NCBI GenBank assembly: GCA_910575445.1
Contig: CAJTFW010000018.1
Coordinates: 1 to 32,279, forward strand
Origin: Lachnospiraceae bacterium
GTDB lineage: Bacteria > Bacillota > Clostridia > Lachnospirales > Lachnospiraceae
DNA length: 32,279 nt
Direction of reading: 5' to 3'
Shown here: positions 15,306 to 24,056 of the stretch, piece after piece
Numbering within the stretch: the stretch's first letter is position 1
Layout of the letters: every line of letters starts with the position of its first letter
Notes under the pieces: generated by a model
The model's database searches: none
What the model was told of the DNA's origin: nothing
The model's input: the letters and a program-made list of their open reading frames with translations, nothing else
Program-made: the position numbers and the translations under genes

Positions 15306-16844
15306 TTGGCTGATGTTATATTGGAGATGAAATCCATCACCAAAGAATTCCCAGGAGTAAAAGCGCTTAGCGATGTCAATCTGGTTGTGGAGCGCGGCGA
15401 GATTCATGCACTTATCGGGGAGAATGGTGCCGGAAAATCCACATTAATGAATGTGCTGTCTGGAACCTATCCTGTCGGTAGTTATACTGGAGAGATTTTC
15501 TATAATGGAGAACTTTGTCAGTTTAAGACTTTAAAAGACAGCGAAGCAAAAGGAATTGTGATTATTCATCAGGAACTGGCCCTGATACCACTTTTAACTA
15601 TCGGCGAAAATATGTTCCTGGGGAATGAAAAAAAGAATAAAATGGGCCATATTGACTGGGATATGACCTACAACGAAGCAGAAAAGCATATGAGGCAAGT
15701 AGGGCTTAACGAATCAGCCCAGACCCTGATTAAAGATATTGGAACTGGAAAACAGCAGCTTGTGGAGATTGCCAAAGCATTTTCCAAAAATGTAAAGCTG
15801 TTAATTTTAGATGAGCCAACGTCTTCCTTAAATGATGAAGATGCGAAGATGCTATTGGACCTTTTGATAGAATTTAAGAAAAATGGTCTGACTTCTATTA
15901 TTATTACACATAAGCTCAATGAGATTATCTACTGTGCAGATAAAGCGACAATTATCCGCGATGGCTCTACGATTGAGACACTGGTAAAAGGAGTAGATGA
16001 ATTCAGTGAGGACCGGATTATTAAAGGAATGGTAGGACGTCCGATGGATGACCGTTATCCTGTGCGTGAACATAAGATACGTCCAGAAGTTGGATTAGAA
16101 ATTAAGAACTGGACGGTCTACCATCCTCTTTACCATGAGAAAATTGTAGACAACAAAATCTCTCTAAAGGTACATAAAGGGGAAGTTGTTGGTATCTCTG
16201 GGCTTCAAGGAGCCGGGCGAACGGAACTTGCCATGTCTATCTTTGGAAAAAGCTATGGGACAAATATCAGTGGAGAGCTGTATTTAAACGGAGAAAAAAT
16301 AGAATTAAAAAGTCCAGAACAGGCGATTCGCCATGGCATTGCCTATGTGACAGAGGACCGTAAGACTAACGGATTAATCTTGGAAGAGTCTATACGATTC
16401 AATACAACACTTGCCCGCTTAGATAAAGTCTGTCAAAACAATGTGATTGATACAACAGCTGAGAAAAGTGTGGCAGAAGATATGACAAAGGCAATGGGAA
16501 CGAAGACTCCTTCCATTGAGCAAAAAGTGGGTAATCTTTCGGGCGGAAATCAACAGAAGGTGCTGCTTGGAAAATGGATGTTTACGGAACCCAATGTATT
16601 GATTCTGGATGAGCCGACTCGCGGAATTGATGTAGGAGCCAAATATGATATTTATTGTCTAGTCAACCAGATGGTAGAGGAAGGAAAGTCCGTAATTATG
16701 ATTTCTTCTGAGATGCCAGAATTAATCGGTATGTGCGACCGCATCTATGTGATGAATGAGGGTGAACTTCGCGGGGAACTTGACGCCAAAGAAGCGACGC
16801 AAGAAAAGATTATGAGCTTTATTATCCGTGCAACTGAGGAATGA
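15306..16844 (+). CDS. xylG: Xylose-type ABC transporter ATP-binding protein (two nucleotide-binding domains)
   Basis: The 512-residue product matches the length of XylG/RbsA-type ATPases. Domain 1 has Walker A GENGAGKST (residues 38-46), the atypical signature DIGTGKQQLVEIAKA and Walker B LLILDEPTSSL. Domain 2 has the usual degenerate Walker A GLQGAGRTEL, the signature NLSGGNQQKV and Walker B VLILDEPTRGID. TTG 15306 is preferred as start, because GGGGGAG (15293-15299) lies six bases upstream and the N-terminus then aligns with known XylG proteins (LEMKSITKEFPGVKA). An in-frame ATG at 15246 lies before the intergenic hairpin and has no ribosome site. It powers import with XylH. Confidence 0.92.
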   Translation: MADVILEMKSITKEFPGVKALSDVNLVVERGEIHALIGENGAGKSTLMNVLSGTYPVGSYTGEIFYNGELCQFKTLKDSEAKGIVIIHQELALIPLLTIGENMFLGNEKKNKMGHIDWDMTYNEAEKHMRQVGLNESAQTLIKDIGTGKQQLVEIAKAFSKNVKLLILDEPTSSLNDEDAKMLLDLLIEFKKNGLTSIIITHKLNEIIYCADKATIIRDGSTIETLVKGVDEFSEDRIIKGMVGRPMDDRYPVREHKIRPEVGLEIKNWTVYHPLYHEKIVDNKISLKVHKGEVVGISGLQGAGRTELAMSIFGKSYGTNISGELYLNGEKIELKSPEQAIRHGIAYVTEDRKTNGLILEESIRFNTTLARLDKVCQNNVIDTTAEKSVAEDMTKAMGTKTPSIEQKVGNLSGGNQQKVLLGKWMFTEPNVLILDEPTRGIDVGAKYDIYCLVNQMVEEGKSVIMISSEMPELIGMCDRIYVMNEGELRGELDAKEATQEKIMSFIIRATEE

Positions 16845-16869
16845 TAGTAAGAAGGGAGTGTTATTATCT

Positions 16870-18063
16870 ATGGCAACAAACAAAGAGAAGCAAGGCAATG
16901 AACAGTTCCAGTTAGGAGCATTTTTAACCAAATACAGTATGGTTATTGCCCTTGTGATTGTATTTATTTTATTCTATTTTCTAACGGATGGACGTCTGCT
17001 CTATGCACAGAATATGTCCAATCTGCTTCTGCAAAATGGCTATGTGCTGGTGATGGCTTGTGGTATGCTGCTCTGTATCCTGACAGGAGGTAATATTGAC
17101 CTGTCGGTGGGTTCTGTCATTTGCCTTGTGGGAGGTGTGGCAGCTGTCTTGATTACAAATCAAGGCTTTAATATTTATCTGACGATTCTTCTGTGTCTGT
17201 TCCTTGGTTTGGCAGCTGGTGTGTGGCAAGGATATTGGATAGGATATATAAGAATTCCTCCGTTTATTACAACACTTGGCGGAATGTTTATCTTCCGTGG
17301 CTTTGGCCGTCTGGTATTAGACAGCAAGACGGTATCTGTGCAGGATACAACCTTTTTAAATATTTTTACAGCGTATATTCAGATACCCGGACTTGACAAT
17401 GGGGAGCGGATTTTGTCTCCGCTTGTTGTTGGAATTTTAGTAGTTATCTTTATTTTCTACCGTACAGTGTCTTCTCGTGCAAACAAAGAGAAAAAAGGAT
17501 ATCGTCAAAACAGTGCTTTGGCTGATTTTGGCCGTACCTCTTTGATTTCTCTTGTACTTCTAGCTTACTGTTATCTGTTAAGCCAGTATAAAGGAATTTC
17601 TGTAATGTTACTTTGGGTGGTTGCTGTTTGTTTGCTCTATCATTTTATTACTTCTAAGACCGCATTTGGACGATATTTCTATGCAGTAGGAGGCAATGAG
17701 AAGGCAACACAGCTGTCGGGTATCGATACCAACAAAGTATATTTTATCGCTTATGCCAATATGGGACTTTTGGCAGGTCTTTGCGGTTTGCTCTGCTTGG
17801 CACGTGTGGGTTCTGTCAATGGTGCTACGGGTACTTCCTTTGAGATGGATGCGATTGGCTCCTGCTTTATCGGTGGGGCGTCTGCATACGGTGGAAGTGG
17901 TACCGTCTCAGGTGTGATTATTGGTGCTCTTTTACTAGGGGTAATCAATATGGGTATGTCCATTATGGGTATTGGAGATTCCTGGCAATATGTAGTGAAA
18001 GGCGGCGTTCTTTTGCTTGCAGTTATCTTCGATGTGGTATCCAACCGTAAAAGTGGTAAATAA
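16870..18063 (+). CDS. xylH: Xylose-type ABC transporter permease
   Basis: This 397-residue multi-helix permease belongs to the BPD_transp_2 family. It has the conserved CILTGGNIDLSVGSV segment, RIPPFITTLGGMFIFRGFGR, and a C-terminal GGASAYGGSGTVSGVIIGA loop. Length and the insertion with ANKEKKGYRQN between helices fit XylH rather than the shorter RbsC. It forms the membrane channel for sugar brought by XylF. The start is ATG 16870 after GAAGGGAG; the upstream in-frame codons overlap xylG and lack a ribosome site. Confidence 0.92.
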   Translation: MATNKEKQGNEQFQLGAFLTKYSMVIALVIVFILFYFLTDGRLLYAQNMSNLLLQNGYVLVMACGMLLCILTGGNIDLSVGSVICLVGGVAAVLITNQGFNIYLTILLCLFLGLAAGVWQGYWIGYIRIPPFITTLGGMFIFRGFGRLVLDSKTVSVQDTTFLNIFTAYIQIPGLDNGERILSPLVVGILVVIFIFYRTVSSRANKEKKGYRQNSALADFGRTSLISLVLLAYCYLLSQYKGISVMLLWVVAVCLLYHFITSKTAFGRYFYAVGGNEKATQLSGIDTNKVYFIAYANMGLLAGLCGLLCLARVGSVNGATGTSFEMDAIGSCFIGGASAYGGSGTVSGVIIGALLLGVINMGMSIMGIGDSWQYVVKGGVLLLAVIFDVVSNRKSGK

Positions 18064-18116
18064 AAAAGAAAAGGTATAAAATGTATTAAAATTGTAAACA
18101 ATATGTTAAAAGTGTT

Positions 18117-18152
18117 GTGGAGTGCGTGTAAACGTACTCCACTTGTGTTATA
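18117..18152 (+). terminator. Hairpin terminator after xylH
   Basis: An 11-bp stem with one mismatch joins 18117-18127 and 18132-18142 around a GTAA loop. The following TTGTGTTATAGTT is only moderately T-rich. The same stretch contains TGTTATAGT, an extended -10-like sequence that could start the HPr-like transcript. Confidence 0.65.
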
Positions 18153-18208
18153 GTTATGATATGCGAATGGGGAAAGCATACATAGAGAAGAATTGGAGGG
18201 TGATAACT

Positions 18209-18487
18209 GTGGTGCAAGAGACAATTACTATACGCAATGAGTCAGGTCTGCACCTCCGCCCGGCAGGAGATATGGTAGGTATAGCGAATAAATACAGTTC
18301 CCGTGTAATGCTCATCTGTGGAGAGCATACCATGAACTGTAAAAGTCTGATGAGCCTGTTGGCATTTCCTGTTTGTCCGGGGGATGAAGTGACCGTAGAG
18401 TGTTACGGAGAGGATGAAGAACAGGCGTTAGAGCGGATTGTTACTTTTCTGGAAAATTTAGATAAAGAGAGAGGGGTTAAAGCTTGA
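18209..18487 (+). CDS. HPr-family phosphocarrier protein
   Basis: This 92-residue protein has the HPr active-site motif SGLHLRPAG with His15 at the canonical position, and a CKSLMSLL segment with Ser46 at the position used by HPr kinase. Both residues needed for PTS phosphotransfer and CcpA co-regulation are present, unlike Crh, which lacks His15. GTG 18209 is taken as start, eight bases after GGAGGG (18195-18200); a second GTG follows directly. The sequence differs from the usual housekeeping HPr (Leu after the active His; MSLLAFPVCPGDEV), so this may be a second, specialised copy. Its position after a pentose ABC transporter hints at a catabolite-control role. Confidence 0.85.
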   Translation: MVQETITIRNESGLHLRPAGDMVGIANKYSSRVMLICGEHTMNCKSLMSLLAFPVCPGDEVTVECYGEDEEQALERIVTFLENLDKERGVKA

Positions 18488-18512
18488 CAATTTTAGGATA
18501 ATTCTATATTCT
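18484..18512 (+). promoter_or_regulatory. Promoter of the Rpn-like gene
   Basis: TTGACA (18484-18489) overlaps the HPr-like stop codon, and TATTCT (18507-18512) follows after 17 bp. The ~120-base leader contains a small stem, CATATC with GATATG (18583-18599), and no other recognised element. Confidence 0.7.
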
Positions 18513-18637
18513 AAGAGGGTCTAAGAAAGAAATAAATCAATATTCATAAGTCGTAAGTCCATGACACAATTTCCTGTTATCTCATATCGTAAAGATATGG
18601 TTCGTATGCCGGGTTTGAAAAAGGAAGGAGAATGTGT

Positions 18638-19393
18638 ATGTATTTCAGGGAAGATGCATGGATGATGAAAGAGATTTTCGGCCTTTCGGACCGTGCGCTT
18701 ATCCGTATGGTAAATCATCTTTTTCAGACAGAATATGGTGACGATGAATGTGTGCGGAAAGAATGGAATGAACATGAGGTAATCAGTGTCTGGCTGCTTA
18801 TCGGATGTGCGAACCGCTATGAATTTCAAATCCGTCGTTTTGATGGCTGCCTACAAGTCTACGCAGAAGACAGGGGATGTGCATTTCACTATGCAGATGC
18901 CCTGGAACATACCGTAGTACAGGTACGAGAACCACATATGATTTATTTCGGAAAGAATTCTAGGGAGGAATTTTGTACAACACTGGAGTTTCCCGGTCAT
19001 GAGCGGATTATATTGCCGATTCATACGATTACACTTGCAGATTCCTCCGCACAGAGACTAGAAGAAGCGGGTCTTATTTTGTTCCTGCCTTTTTTATTTT
19101 ATTGTGTTGCAGAAGAGACAAAAGAGCGGGAAAAAAAACAGGAATTATTGGAGCAGTTCGTGCTTCACGATATACCAGATACCCTTTATAGAAGTATGAA
19201 AAAGGGAGATTTGAATGTATTTGACGCGCAGAAATTAAAACAGTTCTGCCGGCGTATAATGTGGAAGCTTTTATCACATCAAAATTTTATGCAGAATCTA
19301 GAGTTTCAGGAGCTTATGATGGGTGCCTTAGAGGCAGATATTGAGCTGGTGGAACGAATACAACGGCTAGAGGCTTCTAAAAATGCAGAATAA
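18638..19393 (+). CDS. Rpn/PD-(D/E)XK-like hypothetical protein
   Basis: This 251-residue protein resembles a family of uncharacterised Lachnospiraceae proteins that I associate with Rpn-like (PD-(D/E)XK) putative nucleases. The N-terminal IFGLSDRALIRMVNHLF and the ANRYEFQIRR strand fit that fold, the latter carrying a Glu-x-Gln motif. The upstream catalytic Asp expected in the preceding strand is not obvious (VISVWLLIG), so activity is doubtful. The C-terminal part is helical and charged. ATG 18638 is preferred, seven bases after GGAG; ATG 18632 sits one base from it. The gene has its own promoter and no evident partner. Confidence 0.6.
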   Translation: MYFREDAWMMKEIFGLSDRALIRMVNHLFQTEYGDDECVRKEWNEHEVISVWLLIGCANRYEFQIRRFDGCLQVYAEDRGCAFHYADALEHTVVQVREPHMIYFGKNSREEFCTTLEFPGHERIILPIHTITLADSSAQRLEEAGLILFLPFLFYCVAEETKEREKKQELLEQFVLHDIPDTLYRSMKKGDLNVFDAQKLKQFCRRIMWKLLSHQNFMQNLEFQELMMGALEADIELVERIQRLEASKNAE

Positions 19394-19437
19394 ATCGTTA
19401 GAGAATAGAAGATACTATAGCCAAAGAGGTAAAAAAT

Positions 19438-19980
19438 ATGAAAAAGATTTGGATAATGATATTTGTCGTGTGTCTTCTTATGGGATGTACACGGGGAAAT
19501 ACACATGTGGAGGAAGAGACAAGTGGTATAAGGGATGATGTCTCTGCAAAGGTACTGGTGGAAGCTGTGGCTTCTGAACTAGGAGATGAATATTGGGCGG
19601 ATATGGAGCTTGCGCCGGAATATCTAGAAGATTGGTATGGTATCTCTTCTGATTTATATGAGGAGTATTATGGGCAGACGCCGATGATTTCTGCCAATGT
19701 GGATGCACTGATTGTTGTAAAGGCAGCAGAAGATAAAAAAGAAAAGGTCGAGGAGGCTTTGCGTGCTTATCGGGATAAGCTTGTGAATGATACCATGCAG
19801 TATCCTTCCAATATCCCTAAGATTCAGGCGTCTATGATAGAGACTTATGGAAACTATGTATGTTTTGTCCAGCTTGGAGGCTCTATGAACAACCAGGAGG
19901 ACGAAGAGGAAGCGATGAAAGTGTGCATGGAGGCTAATGAGCAGGCACTTTCTATTATCAAAAAGGAATTGACAAAGTAA
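19438..19980 (+). CDS. DUF4358 family lipoprotein
   Basis: This 180-residue secreted protein has a lipoprotein signal ending LLMGC (Cys17) and a single domain (about residues 35-175) with SAKVLVEAVASEL, DALIVVKAAEDKKEKVEEAL and a final amphipathic helix. I recognise it as DUF4358, a family of unknown function that often neighbours MBOAT and DHHW genes in Lachnospiraceae. It is the first of three closely packed genes, with the next starting three bases after its stop, so it is probably an extracytoplasmic accessory of surface-polymer acylation. Confidence 0.8.
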   Translation: MKKIWIMIFVVCLLMGCTRGNTHVEEETSGIRDDVSAKVLVEAVASELGDEYWADMELAPEYLEDWYGISSDLYEEYYGQTPMISANVDALIVVKAAEDKKEKVEEALRAYRDKLVNDTMQYPSNIPKIQASMIETYGNYVCFVQLGGSMNNQEDEEEAMKVCMEANEQALSIIKKELTK

Positions 19981-19983
19981 ACC

Positions 19984-21303
19984 ATGGTATTTTCCAGTCT
20001 GATATTTATCTGCCGGTTCTTTCCGGTGTTTTTGACCATTTATCTGCTGGTTTCGGCAAGATACCGTAATCTTGTGCTTTTCCTTGGCAGTCTTGTTTTT
20101 TATGCATGGGGGGAGCCGGTATATATCGGACTCATGCTTTTTTCTACTTTTCTGGACTACGGAAATGGAAGACTTCTTGGGTATGCAAAGCGTACAGGCC
20201 GTATGCACTTAGCCAAAGGAGTGCTTCTAGAATCCGTTGTTGTCAATCTGTCCCTTCTCTGTCTATTTAAATATGCCGGTGTATTTTTGCTGCCTGTAGG
20301 AATCTCTTTCTATACCTTTCAGACGATGTCCTATACGATTGATGTCTATCGGGGAGAGACGCCAGTACAGACAGATTTTATTGCTTTTGGCGCATATGTC
20401 TCGATGTTTCCCCAGTTGATAGCCGGACCGATTGTAAAATATAAAGATGTGGCAACAGAGCTTACCCATCGTACCTTAAGCTTTTCCAATGGCTATTATG
20501 GGATTGAGAGATTTGTTATCGGGCTTGGCAAAAAGGTATTGTTAGCCAATCAAATCGGGCTTTTATGGGAGGAGATTCAGAAGATTCCTGCCTGTGAGAT
20601 GACGACTTTGAGTGCATGGCTTGGGAGTCTTGCGTTTGCCTTGCAGCTGTATTTTGATTTTTCGGGGTATTCTGATATGGCGATTGGGATGGCAAGGATG
20701 CTTGGATTTCACCTGAAAGAAAATTTTGACTATCCATATCGCGCCAGAAGCATTACAGAATTCTGGAGAAGATGGCATATTTCTCTGGGGCAATGGTTCC
20801 GGGAATATGTCTATATTCCACTTGGAGGTAACCGAAAGGGACTTCTCTTACAGTTTCGCAATCTTTTGATTGTCTGGGCGCTGACTGGTATCTGGCATGG
20901 AAAAGGTATGAATTTCCTTGTCTGGGGGTTGTATTTTGGAGTTCTTTTGATTCTGGAGAAATGGTTCTTACTTCGATGGCTACAGCGTATCCCGGCAGTG
21001 TGGGGACATCTCTATGCGATGGTGGCAGTGATAGCAGGGATGACTGTCTTTGCGATTGACAGGCTAGGAGACGGACTTGTATGGATAGGGATGCTGTTTG
21101 GCAGCACAGGAAGATGGTACGATGGCAGAGCCTTGTGGCTTTTGTCAGGGTATGGGCTTTTGTTACTTTTGGGAGTGATAGGCTCTGTGGGAGTAGGAAA
21201 GAAGTTTTGCCGATATCCGCTTGTATGGATGATGGTCTTTTTCTTGTCCATGGCTTATCTTGTGGATGCATCTTATAATCCATTTTTATATTTTCGATTT
21301 TAA
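19984..21303 (+). CDS. MBOAT family O-acyltransferase (AlgI/DltB-like)
   Basis: This 439-residue integral membrane enzyme transfers acyl groups across the membrane for O-acylation of a surface polymer. Key motifs are PVGISFYTFQTMSY, FPQLIAGPI, YFDFSGYSDMAIG (Asp225, Asp231), FWRRWHISLGQWFREYVYIP and the catalytic TGIWHG with His305. It is somewhat short, because the loop between NLSLLCLFKYA and LLPVGISFY is reduced compared with typical members. No ribosome site lies at the normal distance, so translation is likely coupled to the preceding gene. The DHHW gene downstream is its usual partner. Confidence 0.93.
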   Translation: MVFSSLIFICRFFPVFLTIYLLVSARYRNLVLFLGSLVFYAWGEPVYIGLMLFSTFLDYGNGRLLGYAKRTGRMHLAKGVLLESVVVNLSLLCLFKYAGVFLLPVGISFYTFQTMSYTIDVYRGETPVQTDFIAFGAYVSMFPQLIAGPIVKYKDVATELTHRTLSFSNGYYGIERFVIGLGKKVLLANQIGLLWEEIQKIPACEMTTLSAWLGSLAFALQLYFDFSGYSDMAIGMARMLGFHLKENFDYPYRARSITEFWRRWHISLGQWFREYVYIPLGGNRKGLLLQFRNLLIVWALTGIWHGKGMNFLVWGLYFGVLLILEKWFLLRWLQRIPAVWGHLYAMVAVIAGMTVFAIDRLGDGLVWIGMLFGSTGRWYDGRALWLLSGYGLLLLLGVIGSVGVGKKFCRYPLVWMMVFFLSMAYLVDASYNPFLYFRF

Positions 21304-21320
21304 CAGGCAGGGAATGTGGG

Positions 21321-22364
21321 ATGGGAGAGAAGAAAAAAGAGAAGCTATGCTGTATATTGTTTTTTGTTATACTGTATGCCATGTGGATAGGGGATATAAT
21401 AAGTGCAGACCGGCTGTATTCTGAGTGGGAGAAGCGAAGGCTTGCACAAAAGCCAGAGTTTTCTTATCAGGCAGTGGTGGATGGAAGCTATGGGGAAGCG
21501 TATGAGAAATGGCTTACAGACCAGTTTCCAGAAAGAGATTACTGGGTGGGAATTAAGAACCGTTGTGAGCGTCTGCTTGGAAAGAAGGAGCTTAAAGGTA
21601 TTTATATAGGAAAAGATGGGTATTTGTTCTCAGAGAATGTAGAGATTGCTGACTGGGATAAGCTAGAGCGTAAGATGAAAGAGCGCTTTGGAAAGGAGAA
21701 GGTCAGCCGGATTTATGTGCCGGCGGCGGGGGCAGTGCTTGGGGAGAAATTACCGAATTTTGTGTCTTTTTATGGAAGAGAGGATGCAGTCTTTGCGCAT
21801 CTGTTGGCGCATAAAGAGGAGGATATTTACTATCGTACCGACCATCACTGGACAATGCTAGGGGCTTATTATGCATATGAGGCCTGGGCAACAGAGCAGG
21901 GAATGCAACCACTTAAGTTGTCAGAGATGGAGTATAGAGTGCTCAAAGAAGACTTTTTAGGAACGCATTATGGAAAGATTCACTATGCAAAACAGATGGA
22001 TGTGATGGAATTGTATCGCCCGAAGGTGACATGCGAAGTGGTGTATGACTTAGGGGAGAGCAAGATAAGCGGATTGTATCAAGAGGAGCATCTTAAGACG
22101 GAGGATGCCTATCGCTTCTTTTTAGATGGAAATCATGGAGTGGTGGAGATTATGATGGAAGAAGGAGAAGGGCATCTGGCAGTGATTAAGGATTCTTATG
22201 CAAACTGTTTGATTCCTTTTTTGACGGCGCATTATGGAAAGATTACTGTTATTGACCCACGATATTTTCGGGTGGATATCGGGGAATGGCTTAGTGAAAG
22301 GGAGGTTACAGAGGTATTAATTTTGGGACAGGATACATCAAAAGTGTCTTTTGCTGATTTTTGA
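21321..22364 (+). CDS. DHHW family protein (AlgJ/AlgX-like acetylation partner)
   Basis: This 347-residue protein has an N-terminal membrane anchor (about 10-28) and an extracytoplasmic SGNH-like domain. The namesake motif TDHHW (Asp174, His175, His176) and a later KDSYANC with Ser292 give a probable Ser-His-Asp catalytic set. It would take the acyl group exported by the MBOAT protein and attach it to a cell-surface polysaccharide or teichoic-acid-like polymer. It is slightly shorter than many members. The start codon is supported mainly by the hydrophobic anchor; the ribosome site (GGCAGGG) is weak. Confidence 0.88.
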   Translation: MGEKKKEKLCCILFFVILYAMWIGDIISADRLYSEWEKRRLAQKPEFSYQAVVDGSYGEAYEKWLTDQFPERDYWVGIKNRCERLLGKKELKGIYIGKDGYLFSENVEIADWDKLERKMKERFGKEKVSRIYVPAAGAVLGEKLPNFVSFYGREDAVFAHLLAHKEEDIYYRTDHHWTMLGAYYAYEAWATEQGMQPLKLSEMEYRVLKEDFLGTHYGKIHYAKQMDVMELYRPKVTCEVVYDLGESKISGLYQEEHLKTEDAYRFFLDGNHGVVEIMMEEGEGHLAVIKDSYANCLIPFLTAHYGKITVIDPRYFRVDIGEWLSEREVTEVLILGQDTSKVSFADF

Positions 22365-22444
22365 TTTCACGGTTTTTTCACAGTTTTATCACCGGAAGAA
22401 CACAAAAATTCCAAAAAATTCACATATTTTTTTCGTATGATATA

Positions 22445-22475
22445 GACCAGGGATTAGAGTCCCTGGTCTTTTTAT
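22445..22475 (+). terminator. Strong intrinsic terminator after the acylation operon
   Basis: A perfect 9-bp stem, GACCAGGGA (22445-22453) with TCCCTGGTC (22460-22468), has a six-base loop and is followed by TTTTTAT. It lies about 20 bases before the ribosome site of the efflux operon. A weak TTCACA (22419) and TATAGA (22441) pair at 16-bp spacing sits just upstream, so no confident promoter for the next operon is visible. Confidence 0.88.
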
Positions 22476-22508
22476 AAAGGACTGATACAAGATAAAAGGA
22501 GAGATAGT

Positions 22509-24044
22509 GTGAAGAGGAAAGTAATAATAGGGATTTTATGTCTGGTGATAATTGGTGTTATAGGGAGTATTGGGGTAAGGATATATCAGGGGAAGAAAAG
22601 GGCACAGGAGAGGACAGAGGAGGCACAAAAAGTCGAGACCGTTCAGGTAAAGAGACAGAATCTGGTGGATGCGATTAGTGTAACAGGGACGATTGAGAGT
22701 GCCAATGCCAAGGACGTGTCGGCAAGCGCCAAGGATGTAAAGGTATTAGAGGTAAGATATAAGGTAGGGGATTATGTGGAGAAAGGGGAAGTGGTAGCGG
22801 TACTAGACACTGCGAATCTTGAGCTGGCTTTAACAGAGGCGAAGAATCGGCAGGCACTGAGTGAATATACCGAAAATAAATCTATTCAGACAGCTTCTGA
22901 GCAGTATGAGGAGGCAGTTACAGATGGAACAGATACATACAATAAAGCAGTAAAAAGTGAAGGAGAGGCAAAAGAAGAACTTCAAAAGGCAGATGGAGAG
23001 GTCAGTGATGCAGCCGAGAGACTGAAAAGGAGGGAAGAACGTCTAAGTGAGGCAAGAGAAGCTTTAAGAGAAGCTGTACAGCCAACAGAACCAAACGAAG
23101 AGGCTTCTGAAGAGGAGAAAAAGGCATATGAAGAAGCACTTCTGGCCTACCAGGAACTTCAGAGAGCAGTAGAGGAAGCACAGGCATCTTATACAGAGGC
23201 ACATCAAGAATATAATGCAGCGGCGGAGGCTTCTGAGAAGGCTTTAGATGCCTATGAGACAGCGTCAGAGGCGCTAGAGGAGGCTCAGAAGAACAATGAC
23301 CGGAATATTTCGGATGCACAGGATAAATTAGAACAGGCACAGACAGAGCATACATACTCAAATGACAGCAGTCAGCAGACGATAGAGAATTATCAGGAGC
23401 AGATTGACAGCTGTACCGTGACAGCGCCGATTTCCGGGGTAATTACAGCGATGAATGTAGATGTGGGCGATACCTATATGGGGGAGGGCAATGCACTCTT
23501 TAGTATTGCGGATAAGGAGCATTTTTTAGTGTCAGCAAGTGTGGATGAGTATGAGATTAGCAAGATTGCAAAGGAGATGACAGCAGCCGTTATTGTGGAA
23601 GCTTTGGGAGATACCGAGATGGAAGCTAAAGTCTCTTTTGTATCACCAACAGCAGCGTCTTCTAATACAGGAAGTTCCGAGTATAAGATTGAGATTGCGT
23701 TAGATAAGGCAAATACAGATTTAAGGATTGGGATGACAGCAAAAGCGAGTATTGTACGGGATGCAGTCTACGATGTCCTGACAGTACCCTATGACTGTGT
23801 GGATACAAAGGAGGATGGCAGCAAGGTTATCTATAAAGAACAAGACGGTGAACGCGTAGAAGTACCGGTTGTGGTCGGGATGGAAAGTGACTATTATGTA
23901 GAGATTGCCGCGGAGGGGATAGACGAAAATACACAGGTATATTACACAACGCCAATGACAAACAACGCAGCGAACACTAATGAAATGAGAAGTATCGAAG
24001 GCGGAGCTTTTGGTGGCCCTGACAGAGGACCAAGAGGTTTTTAG
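22509..24044 (+). CDS. Efflux periplasmic-adaptor-like subunit (HlyD/YknX family)
   Basis: This 511-residue membrane fusion protein has an N-terminal anchor (about 4-24). A lipoyl-like half follows (VSVTGTIESANAKDV; VRYKVGDYVEKGEVVAVLD), then a long Glu/Ala-rich coiled coil (about 120-300), the second lipoyl half (CTVTAPISGVITAMNVDVGD) and beta-barrel domains. It ends in a Gly/Pro-rich tail (GGAFGGPDRGPRGF). In Gram-positives these proteins assemble with MacB-like ATPase and permease genes as YknXYZ-type exporters of peptides or toxic compounds. GTG 22509 follows AAAGGAGA. The start of the next gene lies 12 bases after its stop. Confidence 0.92.
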   Translation: MKRKVIIGILCLVIIGVIGSIGVRIYQGKKRAQERTEEAQKVETVQVKRQNLVDAISVTGTIESANAKDVSASAKDVKVLEVRYKVGDYVEKGEVVAVLDTANLELALTEAKNRQALSEYTENKSIQTASEQYEEAVTDGTDTYNKAVKSEGEAKEELQKADGEVSDAAERLKRREERLSEAREALREAVQPTEPNEEASEEEKKAYEEALLAYQELQRAVEEAQASYTEAHQEYNAAAEASEKALDAYETASEALEEAQKNNDRNISDAQDKLEQAQTEHTYSNDSSQQTIENYQEQIDSCTVTAPISGVITAMNVDVGDTYMGEGNALFSIADKEHFLVSASVDEYEISKIAKEMTAAVIVEALGDTEMEAKVSFVSPTAASSNTGSSEYKIEIALDKANTDLRIGMTAKASIVRDAVYDVLTVPYDCVDTKEDGSKVIYKEQDGERVEVPVVVGMESDYYVEIAAEGIDENTQVYYTTPMTNNAANTNEMRSIEGGAFGGPDRGPRGF

Positions 24045-24056
24045 GAGGGACGCTGT

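Noticed and set aside
8673-18063. Possible ribose or autoinducer-2 transporter instead of xylose type
   Set aside because: The YDRLIL-N segments of the binding proteins, the XylG/XylH lengths and the adjacent xylB favour the xylose class, although the exact sugar remains open.
17751-18224. 157-codon minus-strand open frame opposite the end of xylH
   Set aside because: It is a shadow of the strongly supported xylH reading frame, crosses the xylH terminator and has no recognisable domain.
18540-18637. Possible riboswitch in the leader of the Rpn-like gene
   Set aside because: Only one short stem-loop is visible, with no recognisable aptamer core and no terminator or anti-terminator pair.
19654-20208. 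184-codon minus-strand open frame opposite DUF4358 and MBOAT
   Set aside because: It spans the junction of two well-supported plus-strand genes and has no ribosome site or family features.
20753-21382. 209-codon minus-strand open frame opposite MBOAT
   Set aside because: It is antisense to conserved MBOAT catalytic motifs and its composition is that of a codon shadow.
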